Positions 6,587 through 14,340 of a DNA stretch of 31,426 nucleotides are shown piece after piece. The notes beneath the pieces were generated by a model. That model had not been told where the DNA came from, ran no database searches, and saw nothing but the letters and a program-made list of their open reading frames with translations. The stretch comes from a virus. Each line of letters opens with the position of its first letter. The stretch's first letter is position 1. Location: positions 1 through 31,426 of IMG/VR virus record IMGVR_UViG_3300042868_004208. One strand, 5' to 3'. The position numbers were made by a program, and so were the translations under genes.

Positions 6587-8806
6587 TCACATCATGCCTG
6601 GCTGCATTCCTGGCTGCGGTGGTTGCATTCCTGGTTGCATTGGCGGCTGCTGCATTGGCATTTCAGGCTGCATTTGTGGTTGCATCAATTCCTGGCCAGC
6701 CTGAATAAATGGGTTGGCGGTTTTATTGACTTCCATTTCGGCAAATGCGTGGGCTTGTTGCTGCTCAATATTGCGGCGCTCCATTTCCGCGGCCAACGCT
6801 TCGGGCGTAATGCCAGCCAACACCAGGCGCGTCATGGCGTCCAGTTCCATCCTGTTTTGGTCGGAAACGGCCTTCATGTTGGTTTGATTGACGCGGGCTT
6901 CGTTGATCGTGTCGGTGTTGTAGGCGCGTGAAATCACGTCCATCAACTTGCGGCGGTTGTTGCCGTCTTCCTTGATCTTGGCCACTTCGCCGCGGTTGTT
7001 GATTTCCAACTGCAACGCAATCATTTGCTGCTGCATATCGGCAACAGCCTTTTCGGATTGCAACAGCTTCATTTGAATCTGTGGCGGCACGTCTGACTTG
7101 TCATCAATCTGCGACAGCGGGTTCATGGCAGCCAAGCGGTCGGCAATGATGTCCGCACCAGGGAAATCCATGTTGCGGAACAACAAATCGCCCGCGGCTT
7201 GGAAAATCTGCGGGTCGGCCATCAACGGCATCATGGTGTCCACGGCTTGCTGGCGCTTGCTGTTGTAGCCTGGGCCAATGTCCATCACCACGTCGTACAG
7301 GCCCACGGTGACGTCGTTCAACACCTCTCCGGTGGCTTGGCGCTCGTTCAGGGTCACCAGGTCGGGCTTGCCGTCGGCGCCGATGATACGCAACACGCGC
7401 TGGGTGTCGTACACCTTGGGGATCAAATCCAAAATAACTTTGCCCGTGTGCTTAATGCTGCGCGTCATGTTGTCGTAGAAGTGGAAGTTCGACAGGTCAA
7501 CTTGCTGCTGCTGGCCTTGCAGCGCCTTACCGGAAATGTTGCCTGGCAGCGCCTGGGACGGGTCAAAGATGCCCAGCACGGTTTTCAGGTCGTCAGCAAT
7601 GGCAGCCGCGGCCACCATGATGCCGTCCGGTGGTGGCTCTGGCTGGATGCGTGTCGGCACGGGCGCGGGGACGCCTTCGATGTCTTTTTGCTTGTAACGC
7701 AAAACAGGCGTTGACTTGATGTTGGCCATCGCCCATTCGGATTCGTGGCCCTCGTCTTGACCTTCGGCCAGCAGCCACTTGGGCTTGGGCGCCAGGGCAA
7801 TGCTCTCGGTCATGCTGGTGCGCCAAAAGTTATACATCCGCTGCGGGTCTTTGGCGAACCGCACCAGGCCGTATTTTTTGCGCTTGCCCTCAATAATCAT
7901 TTGGGCGCCGTAGCACGGGATGATTGGAATGTACTTACCCGCCCAATCCTTTTCCTCTAGCACTTCCATGGCCGTCAGCTTGCACCACTTGACCTTTTTG
8001 CGGTACGACGGGCGCTTGTCCATGATGGTGATCTTTGACGCGTCCAGCAACTCAGGGCTGGGCAATTCGTCTTCATACACCTTTGTGCCGTCGGACAGCA
8101 TCACCAGGGTGGCGCGTTCGCGTTCCACGTACCAGTATTCAGCAACGCGCACATCCTCACGGGTGACCCATTCCGCGGTGTCGTCGCCGGTGGCCCTTGG
8201 TAGAAACCCTGATCCATCGTCGGCGCCTGGGTATTGTTCGCGGAACGTCCGCTTGGACATCACGCTGGTGACCAGGCATTTTTCAGCGTCCGAACCATCG
8301 GGCGACACGCTGTTGGGGTCAAAATAAACACTGAACGGATCGTCAATCGGGTCAATGTAGATTTCCTGGTCGAAACTGTCTTCCGACACGTAATTGGTGT
8401 TGACGCGCCAGTAACCCCAGCCCATGCGGACAGCGTATTCAAACGCGGTGTCGTAGGCGGTATCGGCGTTGGAATTGATTTCAATGTGGCGGGTGATGCC
8501 CTCGACCACCTGGGCGATTTTCAAATCGCCTTCGTTGTTGACGGGGTGAACCTTGATGCGGGGGCGCTGCTGGCGCTGCTGGTTGGTGACCTGGCGCACA
8601 TAGGCGTCAATCTTGTTGATGGTCAGACACGGGCGCGATTCCAGGTTGCGGCTGTTCTGAATCTCCACTGGCCACTGGTCGCCACCGGCAAACTTCAGGT
8701 CGCCCAACGCTTCAGCGCGGTTTTGCGAATCAGCTTCGGCAACCAATCGCAAAAACTTAATCGCATCACCGATGCGGCCATCCATGTCAGTGTCTTGCAA
8801 AGCCAT
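6587..8806 (-). CDS. Portal protein, P22 gp1-like
   Basis: 739 residues, compared with 725 in P22. Family features include an N-terminal FLRLVAEADSQNRAEALGDL, FAGGDQWP, RPCLTINKIDAYVRQVTNQQ and RPRIKVHPVNN, then WGYWRVNTNY and DPFSVYFDPNS. Further on are IPIIPCYGAQ and a C-terminal coiled coil (residues ~570-620), as in the P22 portal barrel. The extreme C-terminus is a low-complexity run of Met, Gln and Pro, in QPGM-like units. Twelve copies would form the ring at one head vertex through which DNA enters and leaves. It sits between terminase and scaffold, as in P22. Confidence 0.95.
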   Translation of the reverse strand: MALQDTDMDGRIGDAIKFLRLVAEADSQNRAEALGDLKFAGGDQWPVEIQNSRNLESRPCLTINKIDAYVRQVTNQQRQQRPRIKVHPVNNEGDLKIAQVVEGITRHIEINSNADTAYDTAFEYAVRMGWGYWRVNTNYVSEDSFDQEIYIDPIDDPFSVYFDPNSVSPDGSDAEKCLVTSVMSKRTFREQYPGADDGSGFLPRATGDDTAEWVTREDVRVAEYWYVERERATLVMLSDGTKVYEDELPSPELLDASKITIMDKRPSYRKKVKWCKLTAMEVLEEKDWAGKYIPIIPCYGAQMIIEGKRKKYGLVRFAKDPQRMYNFWRTSMTESIALAPKPKWLLAEGQDEGHESEWAMANIKSTPVLRYKQKDIEGVPAPVPTRIQPEPPPDGIMVAAAAIADDLKTVLGIFDPSQALPGNISGKALQGQQQQVDLSNFHFYDNMTRSIKHTGKVILDLIPKVYDTQRVLRIIGADGKPDLVTLNERQATGEVLNDVTVGLYDVVMDIGPGYNSKRQQAVDTMMPLMADPQIFQAAGDLLFRNMDFPGADIIADRLAAMNPLSQIDDKSDVPPQIQMKLLQSEKAVADMQQQMIALQLEINNRGEVAKIKEDGNNRRKLMDVISRAYNTDTINEARVNQTNMKAVSDQNRMELDAMTRLVLAGITPEALAAEMERRNIEQQQAHAFAEMEVNKTANPFIQAGQELMQPQMQPEMPMQQPPMQPGMQPPQPGMQPGMM

Positions 8807-8827
8807 ATGTATCCCCTTTGTCCAGGA

Positions 8828-10129
8828 TTATCCCATCCATCCCCCACCCATCGCAACCGGTTTGGGCTTGCGGATTTTGGCGGGTTCTTTAATCATCAGT
8901 CCGATATACCGGAATGCGTCGGCCCCGTGCGAATACTGGTCATGCAGCGGGGTTCGACTGAATTGGCCCGTGTCGGGGTCAACCTCATAACGGTAATGTC
9001 GCAAACAGTTTAATCCGTCCGCGCAATTTTCGCGATCAAAATAACAGTTGGAAAATATCGTGCGGGCCGCGTTAATCGAATCAGCGACCGGCACACGCTC
9101 CAATATGCGCGTCTTGTACCCAGCCCCGCGCACGATATCTTCAATGCTGCGACCGGCTGCGGCCAGTGTTTTGTTTTGGGCGTCGTGTGGCAGCCAAATG
9201 GTGTCGTACACATACCCAAACGTTTGCAGTTGCGCCAGGTAACTGGTCATCGTGCGCTGCGTGTCTTCAAAGTAACGGATCAGGCGCGTTTCCATGCCTA
9301 CAAACTGCACAAACCACCAGGCGGTGGCGTCGGCCCAGCCCAGGTCGCAAACAGCGTGAACGGGCTTGGTCGGGTCGTACGGCACTCTGGTCAGGCGTTC
9401 GTCCCGTTCGGCCTGGACAAGTTCCTTGGCAAAGATGGCGCCGTCCACTGTTTGGCGGCACATCCCTTCCCAAACCTGGTTGTAGGCTTCGGGGTCGCGC
9501 ACCTTCAGCGCGTCCTTTTCCAGCGCCAGCGTTTCGGGAAACCAGGGGTTATCGTGCCAGTTGATCTTGATGCTTATGCAATCCCGCGGGGGCTTGACCA
9601 CAAACCGCTGGTACGTTTCATCGGTTTCCAGTTCGGGGTTGAACGAAACCCATATCTCGCTGCCCTGTTTGCGGATGGTCGGGATCAAAATGTTCCAGGA
9701 CAAGCGGCTGACGGTCTGCGCTTCCTCCACCCAGCACACGTCCACGCCTTCAAACGACTTGATGTTGGTCGGGTTGTTCTTCAGGCCAATGAACGCAAAT
9801 TCCGTGCCGTTGGCCCCGCGAATGGTGGCCTGGGTGATGTCGTAGAACCCCAGCAGCCCCAATGCCTCGATCTGGTCGCACAGCAGCTTGTGGACAGAAT
9901 CCTTGATGCTGGTCTGGTACTCACGGGCGCACAACACGCGGATGGGCTTTTTGACGCCCTTAATCAGCAGCGCCCTGGCAATGCCCCATGACTTGGCGCC
10001 GCCTCGCCCGCCGTACAGCACTTTGTAGCGGCTGGATCGGAACAACCCTTGCAGCTTGACCGGAAACTGCGCGTTGGCAGCCGCCTGGTCAGCTTGCTGG
10101 GTGGCTGTCAAGGTTTGCGATTGATCCAT
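8828..10129 (-). CDS. Terminase large subunit
   Basis: 433 residues. The ATPase has a Walker A-like GGRGGAKSW (residues 40-48) and a Walker B VDVCWVEEA (129-137). RVLCAREYQTSIKDSVH and YDITQATIRGANGTEFAFIG are typical of PBSX/Terminase_3-type large subunits. The C-terminal nuclease has acidic residues in CDLGWADATA (D262), WLPHDAQNK (D316) and HGADAFRY (D404). It pumps DNA into the procapsid through the portal and cuts the concatemer. The N-terminal 41 bases overlap the small subunit gene and the portal follows 21 bases later. The type of ends (headful is expected from the P22-like head) cannot be read from sequence alone. Confidence 0.95.
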   Translation of the reverse strand: MDQSQTLTATQQADQAAANAQFPVKLQGLFRSSRYKVLYGGRGGAKSWGIARALLIKGVKKPIRVLCAREYQTSIKDSVHKLLCDQIEALGLLGFYDITQATIRGANGTEFAFIGLKNNPTNIKSFEGVDVCWVEEAQTVSRLSWNILIPTIRKQGSEIWVSFNPELETDETYQRFVVKPPRDCISIKINWHDNPWFPETLALEKDALKVRDPEAYNQVWEGMCRQTVDGAIFAKELVQAERDERLTRVPYDPTKPVHAVCDLGWADATAWWFVQFVGMETRLIRYFEDTQRTMTSYLAQLQTFGYVYDTIWLPHDAQNKTLAAAGRSIEDIVRGAGYKTRILERVPVADSINAARTIFSNCYFDRENCADGLNCLRHYRYEVDPDTGQFSRTPLHDQYSHGADAFRYIGLMIKEPAKIRKPKPVAMGGGWMG

Positions 10130-10652
10130 CGGGGTTCATAAATTGCACGGAAATGACTGACGGCCCCAACGGGGCGCCATCCTTGCCGGTGATTTCCTGT
10201 TCGATCTTGTCACGCCAGCCCAGCACGTTCTTGGCTGTAAAGATGGCAAACGTGCTGTTGTAGGCGCCTTGCATCGTGCCTTCCACCAGGTTGGCTTGCT
10301 GCAAATCCTTCGCCTTTTTATAGGCATAAGAAAACGGCGGGTTGCGTAACGTTCCGTCCAAGTTCTTTGCGGTCGCCCAATCGTGCAGCGTCTCAGTAGT
10401 AACCCCTATGTTCGTGGCGAACCTGGCCAGGGTTGGAAACTTGCCTGGCAACACCTGGATGGTTTCGTTGCCTGACTTATCCATCACGGTTACGTCCCTG
10501 GTGGGGGATTGGCTAAAAAACTCCAGCAGCATATCCACGAATTCATCGCGGTACTTTGTGGGCCTTCCGGTCGTCTTTGGCTCCACGCTGGCGGGCGTAT
10601 CTTTGGGGGTGTGGCGCCGCCCCCGCTTTTTGACGGGTGCGTCGGTCGTCAT
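10089..10652 (-). CDS. Terminase small subunit, P22 gp3-like
   Basis: 187 residues. A basic disordered N-terminus ([10 protein letters not shown]) is followed by [20 protein letters not shown] and [20 protein letters not shown], a helix-turn-helix-like arrangement. [20 protein letters not shown] and [19 protein letters not shown] follow; the last is the characteristic end of gp3-type DNA-packaging proteins. It recognises the packaging initiation site. The start ATG overlaps the stop of the preceding 47-residue gene as ATGA. In P22 the pac site lies inside gene 3, so a pac site may lie within this gene. Confidence 0.88.
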   Translation of the reverse strand: MTTDAPVKKRGRRHTPKDTPASVEPKTTGRPTKYRDEFVDMLLEFFSQSPTRDVTVMDKSGNETIQVLPGKFPTLARFATNIGVTTETLHDWATAKNLDGTLRNPPFSYAYKKAKDLQQANLVEGTMQGAYNSTFAIFTAKNVLGWRDKIEQEITGKDGAPLGPSVISVQFMNPDGSIANLDSHPAS

Positions 10653-10792
10653 TTTTTACCCTTCGGCTTGGCGGCTTCCCGCTTTACAGAATAGGCAATG
10701 GCCACCGCTTGCTTGGGTGGCTTACCGGCTTTGATCTCGGCCTGGACGTTCTTTTCAAACGCCTTCTTGCTGGGTGATTTCGTCAACGGCAT
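10649..10792 (-). CDS. Small basic phage protein, 47 aa
   Basis: Begins [20 protein letters not shown] and ends [15 protein letters not shown]. The pattern K[25 protein letters not shown] recurs in small uncharacterised proteins next to phage terminase genes. It is lysine-rich, suggesting nucleic-acid or acidic-partner contact, but no fold is assigned. The stop overlaps the small terminase ATG (ATGA) and the start lies inside the preceding 61-residue gene, in another frame. Confidence 0.75.
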   Translation of the reverse strand: MPLTKSPSKKAFEKNVQAEIKAGKPPKQAVAIAYSVKREAAKPKGKK

Positions 10793-10940
10793 GGTCTTCC
10801 TTGGATTTGTCCTGGCTCAATTGGGCAAGGACATTGTTGTATTCCTGGATGGCTCCGCTGATCTGCAACAAGATAGCTTCGTGTTGCTTCGCCAGTTCTC
10901 GCAATTCAGCCAGGCGTTTAGCAATTTGTTCCGGTGTCAT
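10755..10940 (-). CDS. Small coiled-coil protein, 61 aa
   Basis: [20 protein letters not shown] is followed by a helix with heptad-like Leu/Ile spacing ([20 protein letters not shown]) and an acidic tail. No function is recognised. It shares ATGA overlaps with its upstream neighbour (10937-10940) and overlaps the 47-residue gene downstream by 38 bases, so it belongs to the compact string ahead of terminase. Confidence 0.65.
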   Translation of the reverse strand: MTPEQIAKRLAELRELAKQHEAILLQISGAIQEYNNVLAQLSQDKSKEDHAVDEITQQEGV

Positions 10941-11101
10941 TTTTTCGCTGTCTTGGCGCTTTGTTTAAAGGCTTTGGCCGTGGGGGCGCCTTTGTCCCCA
11001 GGGCTTCGCATACGTTCAGGCGTTTTGCCCGCGGCTTTTTGGCTTTCGATCCGGTCACGCTTTGCAGCGATGTTGGCGTAAAGCCCAGGTTTGGCAGCCA
11101 T
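10937..11101 (-). CDS. Small basic phage protein, 54 aa (GLYANI-type)
   Basis: Begins MAAKPGLYANIAAKRDRIES and ends with [18 protein letters not shown]. The combination GLYANIxxKRxRI, then a short linker with K-x-P-G-x-K-G-A-P-T-A-K-A-F, is a recurrent family of very small basic phage proteins without known function. The start ATG at 11101 touches the TAA of the preceding gene and the TGA overlaps the next ATG. Confidence 0.8.
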   Translation of the reverse strand: MAAKPGLYANIAAKRDRIESQKAAGKTPERMRSPGDKGAPTAKAFKQSAKTAKK

Positions 11102-11268
11102 TAGTCAGTCCCTCCAATTTTTTGATCTTCATCAACTGGTTGATCAATTTGCTGTTGAAGTTTTTGAACCATGCAAAAATAGGCAGCAGCCTGGGCTACC
11201 GCCTGATCCCGCTGGCTTTCCAACATTTCCACCAGGAATTGCACTTCAGGGTCAGGGTGCTTCAACAT
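11101..11268 (-). CDS. Small helical protein, 55 aa
   Basis: Begins MLKHPDPEVQFLVEMLESQR and continues with a Gln/Ala-rich helix (DQAVAQAAAYFCMVQKLQQQ) likely to form a coiled coil. No domain is recognised. It overlaps both neighbours by a single base, so its expression is coupled to the 200-residue structural-like gene before it. It could be a minor virion or assembly factor. Confidence 0.7.
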   Translation of the reverse strand: MLKHPDPEVQFLVEMLESQRDQAVAQAAAYFCMVQKLQQQIDQPVDEDQKIGGTD

Positions 11269-11870
11269 TAGGCAGCATCCGAAACCATCAGGTAATACGG
11301 GGTGCCCGCGCTGTCCACAATCCGAATTGTGTGGCTTACAGCGGAAGCAACGTCAGTAGCGACCATTGCCGCCGGTACGTTCATTAGGTTTGTAATGGTG
11401 CCGCTGTTGCTGTTGGTAAACCGCAAAAATGCAGCCGAACCAGGCAACGTTACAGTGTTCGGGAAATCCGAATCCACTTGGATAGCGGCCAAAGTGCCGC
11501 CAGGCGTTACGCCGGTTGCTACACCAAGGGTTGCCCTCAAAGCATTACCAGCGCCGCTTATGCTGCCGCCAGCGTTTACGGACATGGAAATGTGGGCGCC
11601 ATTGGTTGTCTGACCGGAACCCTGTGCGGCAGCCACGGTTGAAAATGCCCGCAACGTTTCGCCAGCGCCAGCGCCAGTAAAGTTTGTGCGGGCATAAATG
11701 CCGCGAACGCCGCCACTTGCGTGGGATGCGGTTACATAAAACTGGTTGACACTTGCTGCGCTTGCCTGAACAACAGGGCTGTCGGACGATCCAGCGTATA
11801 TCGCGCCAGCAGTGACAGAATCAAATTGTGGGTCGGCAAATGCGACACCGATTGCTTTGGTATTAGGCAT
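11268..11870 (-). CDS. Putative beta-rich structural protein, 200 aa
   Basis: Rich in Ala, Gly, Ser, Thr and Val with long beta-forming stretches (NQFYVTASHASGGVRGIYAR; AISHTIRIVDSAGTPYYLM-like end). No signal peptide or membrane helix. Composition resembles phage head decoration or fibre-like proteins rather than enzymes. It is isolated from the main structural block by several small genes and lies upstream of terminase. No family could be named; a virion surface role is a guess from composition. Confidence 0.65.
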   Translation of the reverse strand: MPNTKAIGVAFADPQFDSVTAGAIYAGSSDSPVVQASAASVNQFYVTASHASGGVRGIYARTNFTGAGAGETLRAFSTVAAAQGSGQTTNGAHISMSVNAGGSISGAGNALRATLGVATGVTPGGTLAAIQVDSDFPNTVTLPGSAAFLRFTNSNSGTITNLMNVPAAMVATDVASAVSHTIRIVDSAGTPYYLMVSDAA

Positions 11871-11885
11871 GATTTCAGTTCCTTT

Positions 11886-12152
11886 TTAACAGTTCCAATT
11901 TTTAAGGGATGCTTTGGCCCGTTCTGCTGGGCCTTTGGCGTTTTTAACCACCCCTTCCATTCTCGCGCAAAAGGACGCCTTGCGTCCAGCGTCTGCTTTT
12001 GACTTTGGGTTTGGTGCTGGTGGTTTTAGGTTTGCGTCATTCTTGCGGTTGTATTCCGCACGGCCCGCGGCTGTCATGCCCGCGCCCTTTTCCGTCGGGT
12101 TGTAGTTCTTACCCTTGCCGGTGGTGGTTCGCGCAATTGGTTTGCTGGCCAT
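11886..12152 (-). CDS. Small basic conserved phage protein, 88 aa
   Basis: Contains GKGKNYNPTEKGAGMTAAGR, EYNRKNDANLKPPAPNPKSK and RKASFCARMEGV. The order K-G-A-G-[ML]-[TS]-A-x-G-R-x-x-Y-N-R-x-x-x-x-N-L-K, then P-x-P, then R-K-[AS]-F-C-A-R-M, is widely conserved in tailed phages, possibly the family listed as DUF6321 (from memory). The conserved short basic sequence suggests a structured nucleic-acid or capsid-associated peptide, but its role is unknown. A 27-base gap separates it from the GroES gene. Confidence 0.75.
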   Translation of the reverse strand: MASKPIARTTTGKGKNYNPTEKGAGMTAAGRAEYNRKNDANLKPPAPNPKSKADAGRKASFCARMEGVVKNAKGPAERAKASLKNWNC

Positions 12153-12179
12153 GACGTGTCCTTTTACAAAGTATCCTGG

Positions 12180-12440
12180 TTATTCCTCAACCACGCAAGC
12201 AATGTCCGCTTCCTGGATGATCTGGTAATCCTGGCCTTCAAAACGCTGTACGGGCCAATCTAAGTATGTCCCGTTGCCGTATTTGATTTTGTCGCCCACC
12301 TTAATTTCATGCACCTGGGGGCCGATGGCCACAATTTCGCCTTCGTTGAATTTTTCGGTGTTCTTGACGTAAATGATGTCTGACAGGTTTCTGACAAACG
12401 GCTTTACAACAACACGGTCATGCAGCGGGCGCATTTGCAT
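12180..12440 (-). CDS. Phage GroES co-chaperonin (Cpn10)
   Basis: 86 residues. MQMRPLHDRVVVKPFVRN matches the start of bacterial GroES (M-N-I-R-P-L-H-D-R-V). GEIVAIGPQ, VKVGD-like IKVGDKIKYG and DIACVVEE match the rest of the single GroES domain. The mobile loop that contacts GroEL is short; its hydrophobic tripeptide would be IIY at residues 22-24, where E. coli has IVL. The roof hairpin region is also short. The start at 12440 is chosen because GroES homology begins there and a GGAAGG site lies about 9 bases before; upstream codons in the same frame overlap the 83-residue gene. It probably forms a lid on host GroEL to fold phage proteins such as the P22-type coat. Confidence 0.88.
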   Translation of the reverse strand: MQMRPLHDRVVVKPFVRNLSDIIYVKNTEKFNEGEIVAIGPQVHEIKVGDKIKYGNGTYLDWPVQRFEGQDYQIIQEADIACVVEE

Positions 12441-12669
12441 TTTTTGGCTTCCTTCCAGGTTTCTTACGTTCGACCGGCACTTCGGCCATCTTGGTTTCGT
12501 CGGTGGTGATGTCGTACACGGGCAAAGAAACCATTTGGATGGTTTGCTCGACGTGTTCGCCGCACCAATCCATTTCATGCTTGTTTTGGGTCGTGGGGTA
12601 GCGACGGCAACCGCCAATCACCTGGCCAACGACAAAAAAACGACAGGTTTTGCAGCGGACGTCGCTCAT
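12418..12669 (-). CDS. Cys-rich small protein, probable zinc-binding, 83 aa
   Basis: Begins MSDVRCKTCRFFVVGQVIGG and then CRRYPTT; a further Cys lies in DWCGEH. The spacing C-x2-C-x11-C-...-C is suited to one zinc ion. The C-terminus is basic (ERKKPGRKPKNANAPAA). Proteins with this C-K-x-C-[RK]-x-[FY] start are seen in phages and bacteria without assigned role. Its start overlaps the previous stop as ATGA and its 3' end overlaps the GroES start by 23 bases, so the two are coupled. Confidence 0.7.
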   Translation of the reverse strand: MSDVRCKTCRFFVVGQVIGGCRRYPTTQNKHEMDWCGEHVEQTIQMVSLPVYDITTDETKMAEVPVERKKPGRKPKNANAPAA

Positions 12670-12845
12670 CGCACTGTCTTTCCAGCGCGGACAGCCCCGT
12701 TTAGGGCTGCGGCCATGTCTTCAGCAGCCGAACGCACCTTTGCTTCGTGCATCCGCTTCATACGATGTTCAGCGGGCGTTGCCTCGCGTCCCTTCGTAGA
12801 TGGCTTGGCTGATACTGCCGCTTCGGTAGGCTTTTTCAAGGGCAT
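12666..12845 (-). CDS. Small basic protein, 59 aa
   Basis: Begins MPLKKPTEAAVSAKPSTKGR and continues with a basic/alanine helix (MHEAKVRSAAEDMAAALNGA). ATG at 12845 is chosen over a GTG one codon upstream, since AAGGA lies at good spacing. It overlaps the 3' end of the zeta-like gene by 77 bases, long for this genome, which lowers confidence; the ATGA junction with the next gene supports it. No function recognised. Confidence 0.55.
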   Translation of the reverse strand: MPLKKPTEAAVSAKPSTKGREATPAEHRMKRMHEAKVRSAAEDMAAALNGAVRAGKTVR

Positions 12846-13698
12846 CACTTAATCCTTTTCTCACTTCATTGTGATCCAGGCGTGGCAACTTGTCAAGTCC
12901 GCTTACAACAGTTGCATTGCCTGGGCCGCGGCTGTTGTCGATGACCATCATGTGGAACCGGTGATCGTCGCCGTATTTCGCTTGCAGTTGATCCATCACG
13001 TCACGCGAACCCATGTGGGTTTTGAAATGCTCGTCAATTGGAACGGTGCGACCGGTTCCCATTTCGGCTTCCATACGGCTGGCGCGTTTCAATGCACCGC
13101 CTTCCATGGCTTCCACGGGGTCGCGGTAGGTGTACACAATGCCCACCTTGCGACCGGCTTTCAGTGCCTGGTCGATTTTCTTGTCAGCCGAATCAAACGT
13201 GTTCATGTTGGTGTCGTACACCATTTCAGCGTCACGAATGCTTTGACTGACTTTTTGGGCTTCCTGTAAACCGGTGGTCTTGCCCGCGCCAGTGCCGCCA
13301 GCGGTGAACAACACGGTGTTGTCCATGCCTGGCGGCGTGGGTTGCGACAGCTTTTCGGCATACATCTGTTTGACAAATGCCGACGACGGCTCATGCACAT
13401 CAGCCGACCTGGTGCGGTCGGCGCGGTACTCCGGCGACATTTCGCGGGCGTCGTCTGTGTTCAAAATGCGCCCGCCGTCAGTTTGCGGCAATGCCGCGTA
13501 TTCCGCTGCCAAACCGGTGTAATCGTTGGTCAGGCGCTCAAAATACGACTGTGCAATCGGATCGCCCGATTGGCTTGGGGCTTGGGGCAACGTCGGCTGC
13601 GGGGCAAAGGAAGCCAGGGTCGATTGAACCGATTGCGCCCCTTGCGGCGCTTCCTGTTGCTGCCCCACCGCTGCCAGTTGTGACAGCGGGGTAGCCAT
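12769..13698 (-). CDS. Zeta-toxin-like P-loop kinase, 309 aa
   Basis: Residues 1-50 are Gln/Pro/Ala-rich and probably disordered. Residues ~75-120 hold GGRILNTDDAREMSPEYRAD and VHEPSSAFVKQMYAEKL, a pattern found before the kinase core in phage and bacterial zeta-family proteins. Walker A is GGTGAGKTT at 134-142. Then come VYDTNMNTFDSADKKIDQAL and KAGRKVGIVYTYRDPVEA, where zeta toxins have their substrate-binding strands, and GRTVPIDEHFKTHMGSRDVM. True zeta toxins phosphorylate UDP-N-acetylglucosamine. No epsilon-like antitoxin is recognised nearby. Position in the late block suggests a virion or late-stage role; substrate unknown. Confidence 0.75.
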   Translation of the reverse strand: MATPLSQLAAVGQQQEAPQGAQSVQSTLASFAPQPTLPQAPSQSGDPIAQSYFERLTNDYTGLAAEYAALPQTDGGRILNTDDAREMSPEYRADRTRSADVHEPSSAFVKQMYAEKLSQPTPPGMDNTVLFTAGGTGAGKTTGLQEAQKVSQSIRDAEMVYDTNMNTFDSADKKIDQALKAGRKVGIVYTYRDPVEAMEGGALKRASRMEAEMGTGRTVPIDEHFKTHMGSRDVMDQLQAKYGDDHRFHMMVIDNSRGPGNATVVSGLDKLPRLDHNEVRKGLSDALEKAYRSGSISQAIYEGTRGNAR

Positions 13699-13916
13699 CA
13701 GTCTTGGCAGGATTTACGGTCGTGCGAGTAGCACACACCTTTGCTGCGGCCACCGTCAAATTTGCTGTCGGCGCCAGTTGCATCGGCTTTGCCCATGCCC
13801 ACGCCATTTTTGACCATACCAGTGCGGTCGCCAGTTTTGTCACTGGCAGCAGCACCGGCGGGCGCCTTGGCGCTTGTACCGTAACCCTTGGGTTGCATTT
13901 CGGCGTTATGTTTCAT
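13698..13916 (-). CDS. Small Gly/Lys-rich protein, 72 aa
   Basis: Begins MKHNAEMQPKGYGTSAKAPA and ends GGRSKGVCYSHDRKSCQD. It is hydrophilic and probably mostly disordered, with two cysteines in the last ten residues. Its stop overlaps the zeta-like start by one base (TGATG). Function not recognised. The clear site AAAGGGAAAACC just before the ATG supports translation. Confidence 0.6.
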   Translation of the reverse strand: MKHNAEMQPKGYGTSAKAPAGAAASDKTGDRTGMVKNGVGMGKADATGADSKFDGGRSKGVCYSHDRKSCQD

Positions 13917-13927
13917 GGTTTTCCCTT

Positions 13928-14287
13928 TCAGTTGAGGAATTTTAAACGATACAACGTTTTGTCAATCAACGATGCGATTTCGTCGATGATATTCTGAAGT
14001 TCAGAATCTTGTGGCAAGTCTTCCCTGGCTTCTTTGACAAACTCAGACAACGATTCCAGGTATTTCACTGGATTTTTGGCGTTGTGGAATTCTTCAGGGT
14101 ACTTTTTGATTTTTTCGTATTTGCCTTGGAACGCTTCGGCAAAGTCGTCGGCCAAGTCAATGATTTCGACGTAATACTTCCCCAGCGCCTTATGTTCCGA
14201 ATACGAATCGGTCGATAAGTGCATGAAATGTGTCACCGTGCTGCTGTGCAGCAATGCGGCGATAAATTCGGATGCGTCGTTTTCCAT
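13928..14287 (-). CDS. Conserved phage helical protein (DUF5856-like), 119 aa
   Basis: Starts MENDASEFIAALLHSSTVTH and continues FMHLSTDSYSEHKALGKYY, EIIDLADDFAEAFQGKYEKI and a long C-terminal helical part. The H-x-x-H-L-x-[ST]-x-S-[YF]-[AS]-E-H-K-A-L-G-x-Y-Y pattern resembles an uncharacterised phage family (DUF5856, from memory) and recalls the metal-binding helices of ferritin/Dps proteins. The frame is open upstream to 14374, but that extension would run through the terminator at 14301-14330; ATG 14287 is the better start, although no clear Shine-Dalgarno is seen. First gene after that terminator. Confidence 0.75.
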   Translation of the reverse strand: MENDASEFIAALLHSSTVTHFMHLSTDSYSEHKALGKYYVEIIDLADDFAEAFQGKYEKIKKYPEEFHNAKNPVKYLESLSEFVKEAREDLPQDSELQNIIDEIASLIDKTLYRLKFLN

Positions 14288-14300
14288 GTGGCGATGATAA

Positions 14301-14330
14301 ATGAAAAAATCGGGGGGTGGTAGCCCCCCG
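14301..14330 (-). terminator. Rho-independent terminator after the replication/nin block
   Basis: On the minus strand a 7-bp all-GC-type stem (CGGGGGG with CCCCCCG, arms 14324-14330 and 14311-14317) with a 6-base loop is followed by ATTTTTTC. It begins 10 bases beyond the stop of the HNH gene. It separates early replication genes from the late block on the same strand. Confidence 0.88.
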
Positions 14331-14340
14331 TCAAGGTGGC

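Noticed and set aside
8234-9013. 259-codon plus-strand frame
   Set aside because: Antisense to portal and terminase, which have strong family motifs.
12441-12617. N-terminal extension of GroES to an ATG at 12617
   Set aside because: The extra residues have no GroES similarity and lie inside the 83-residue Cys-rich gene; the ribosome site and homology start at 12440.
13538-13855. 105-codon minus-strand frame
   Set aside because: Overlaps the zeta-like and 72-residue genes in another frame, with Ala/Thr/Val-rich composition and no ribosome site.
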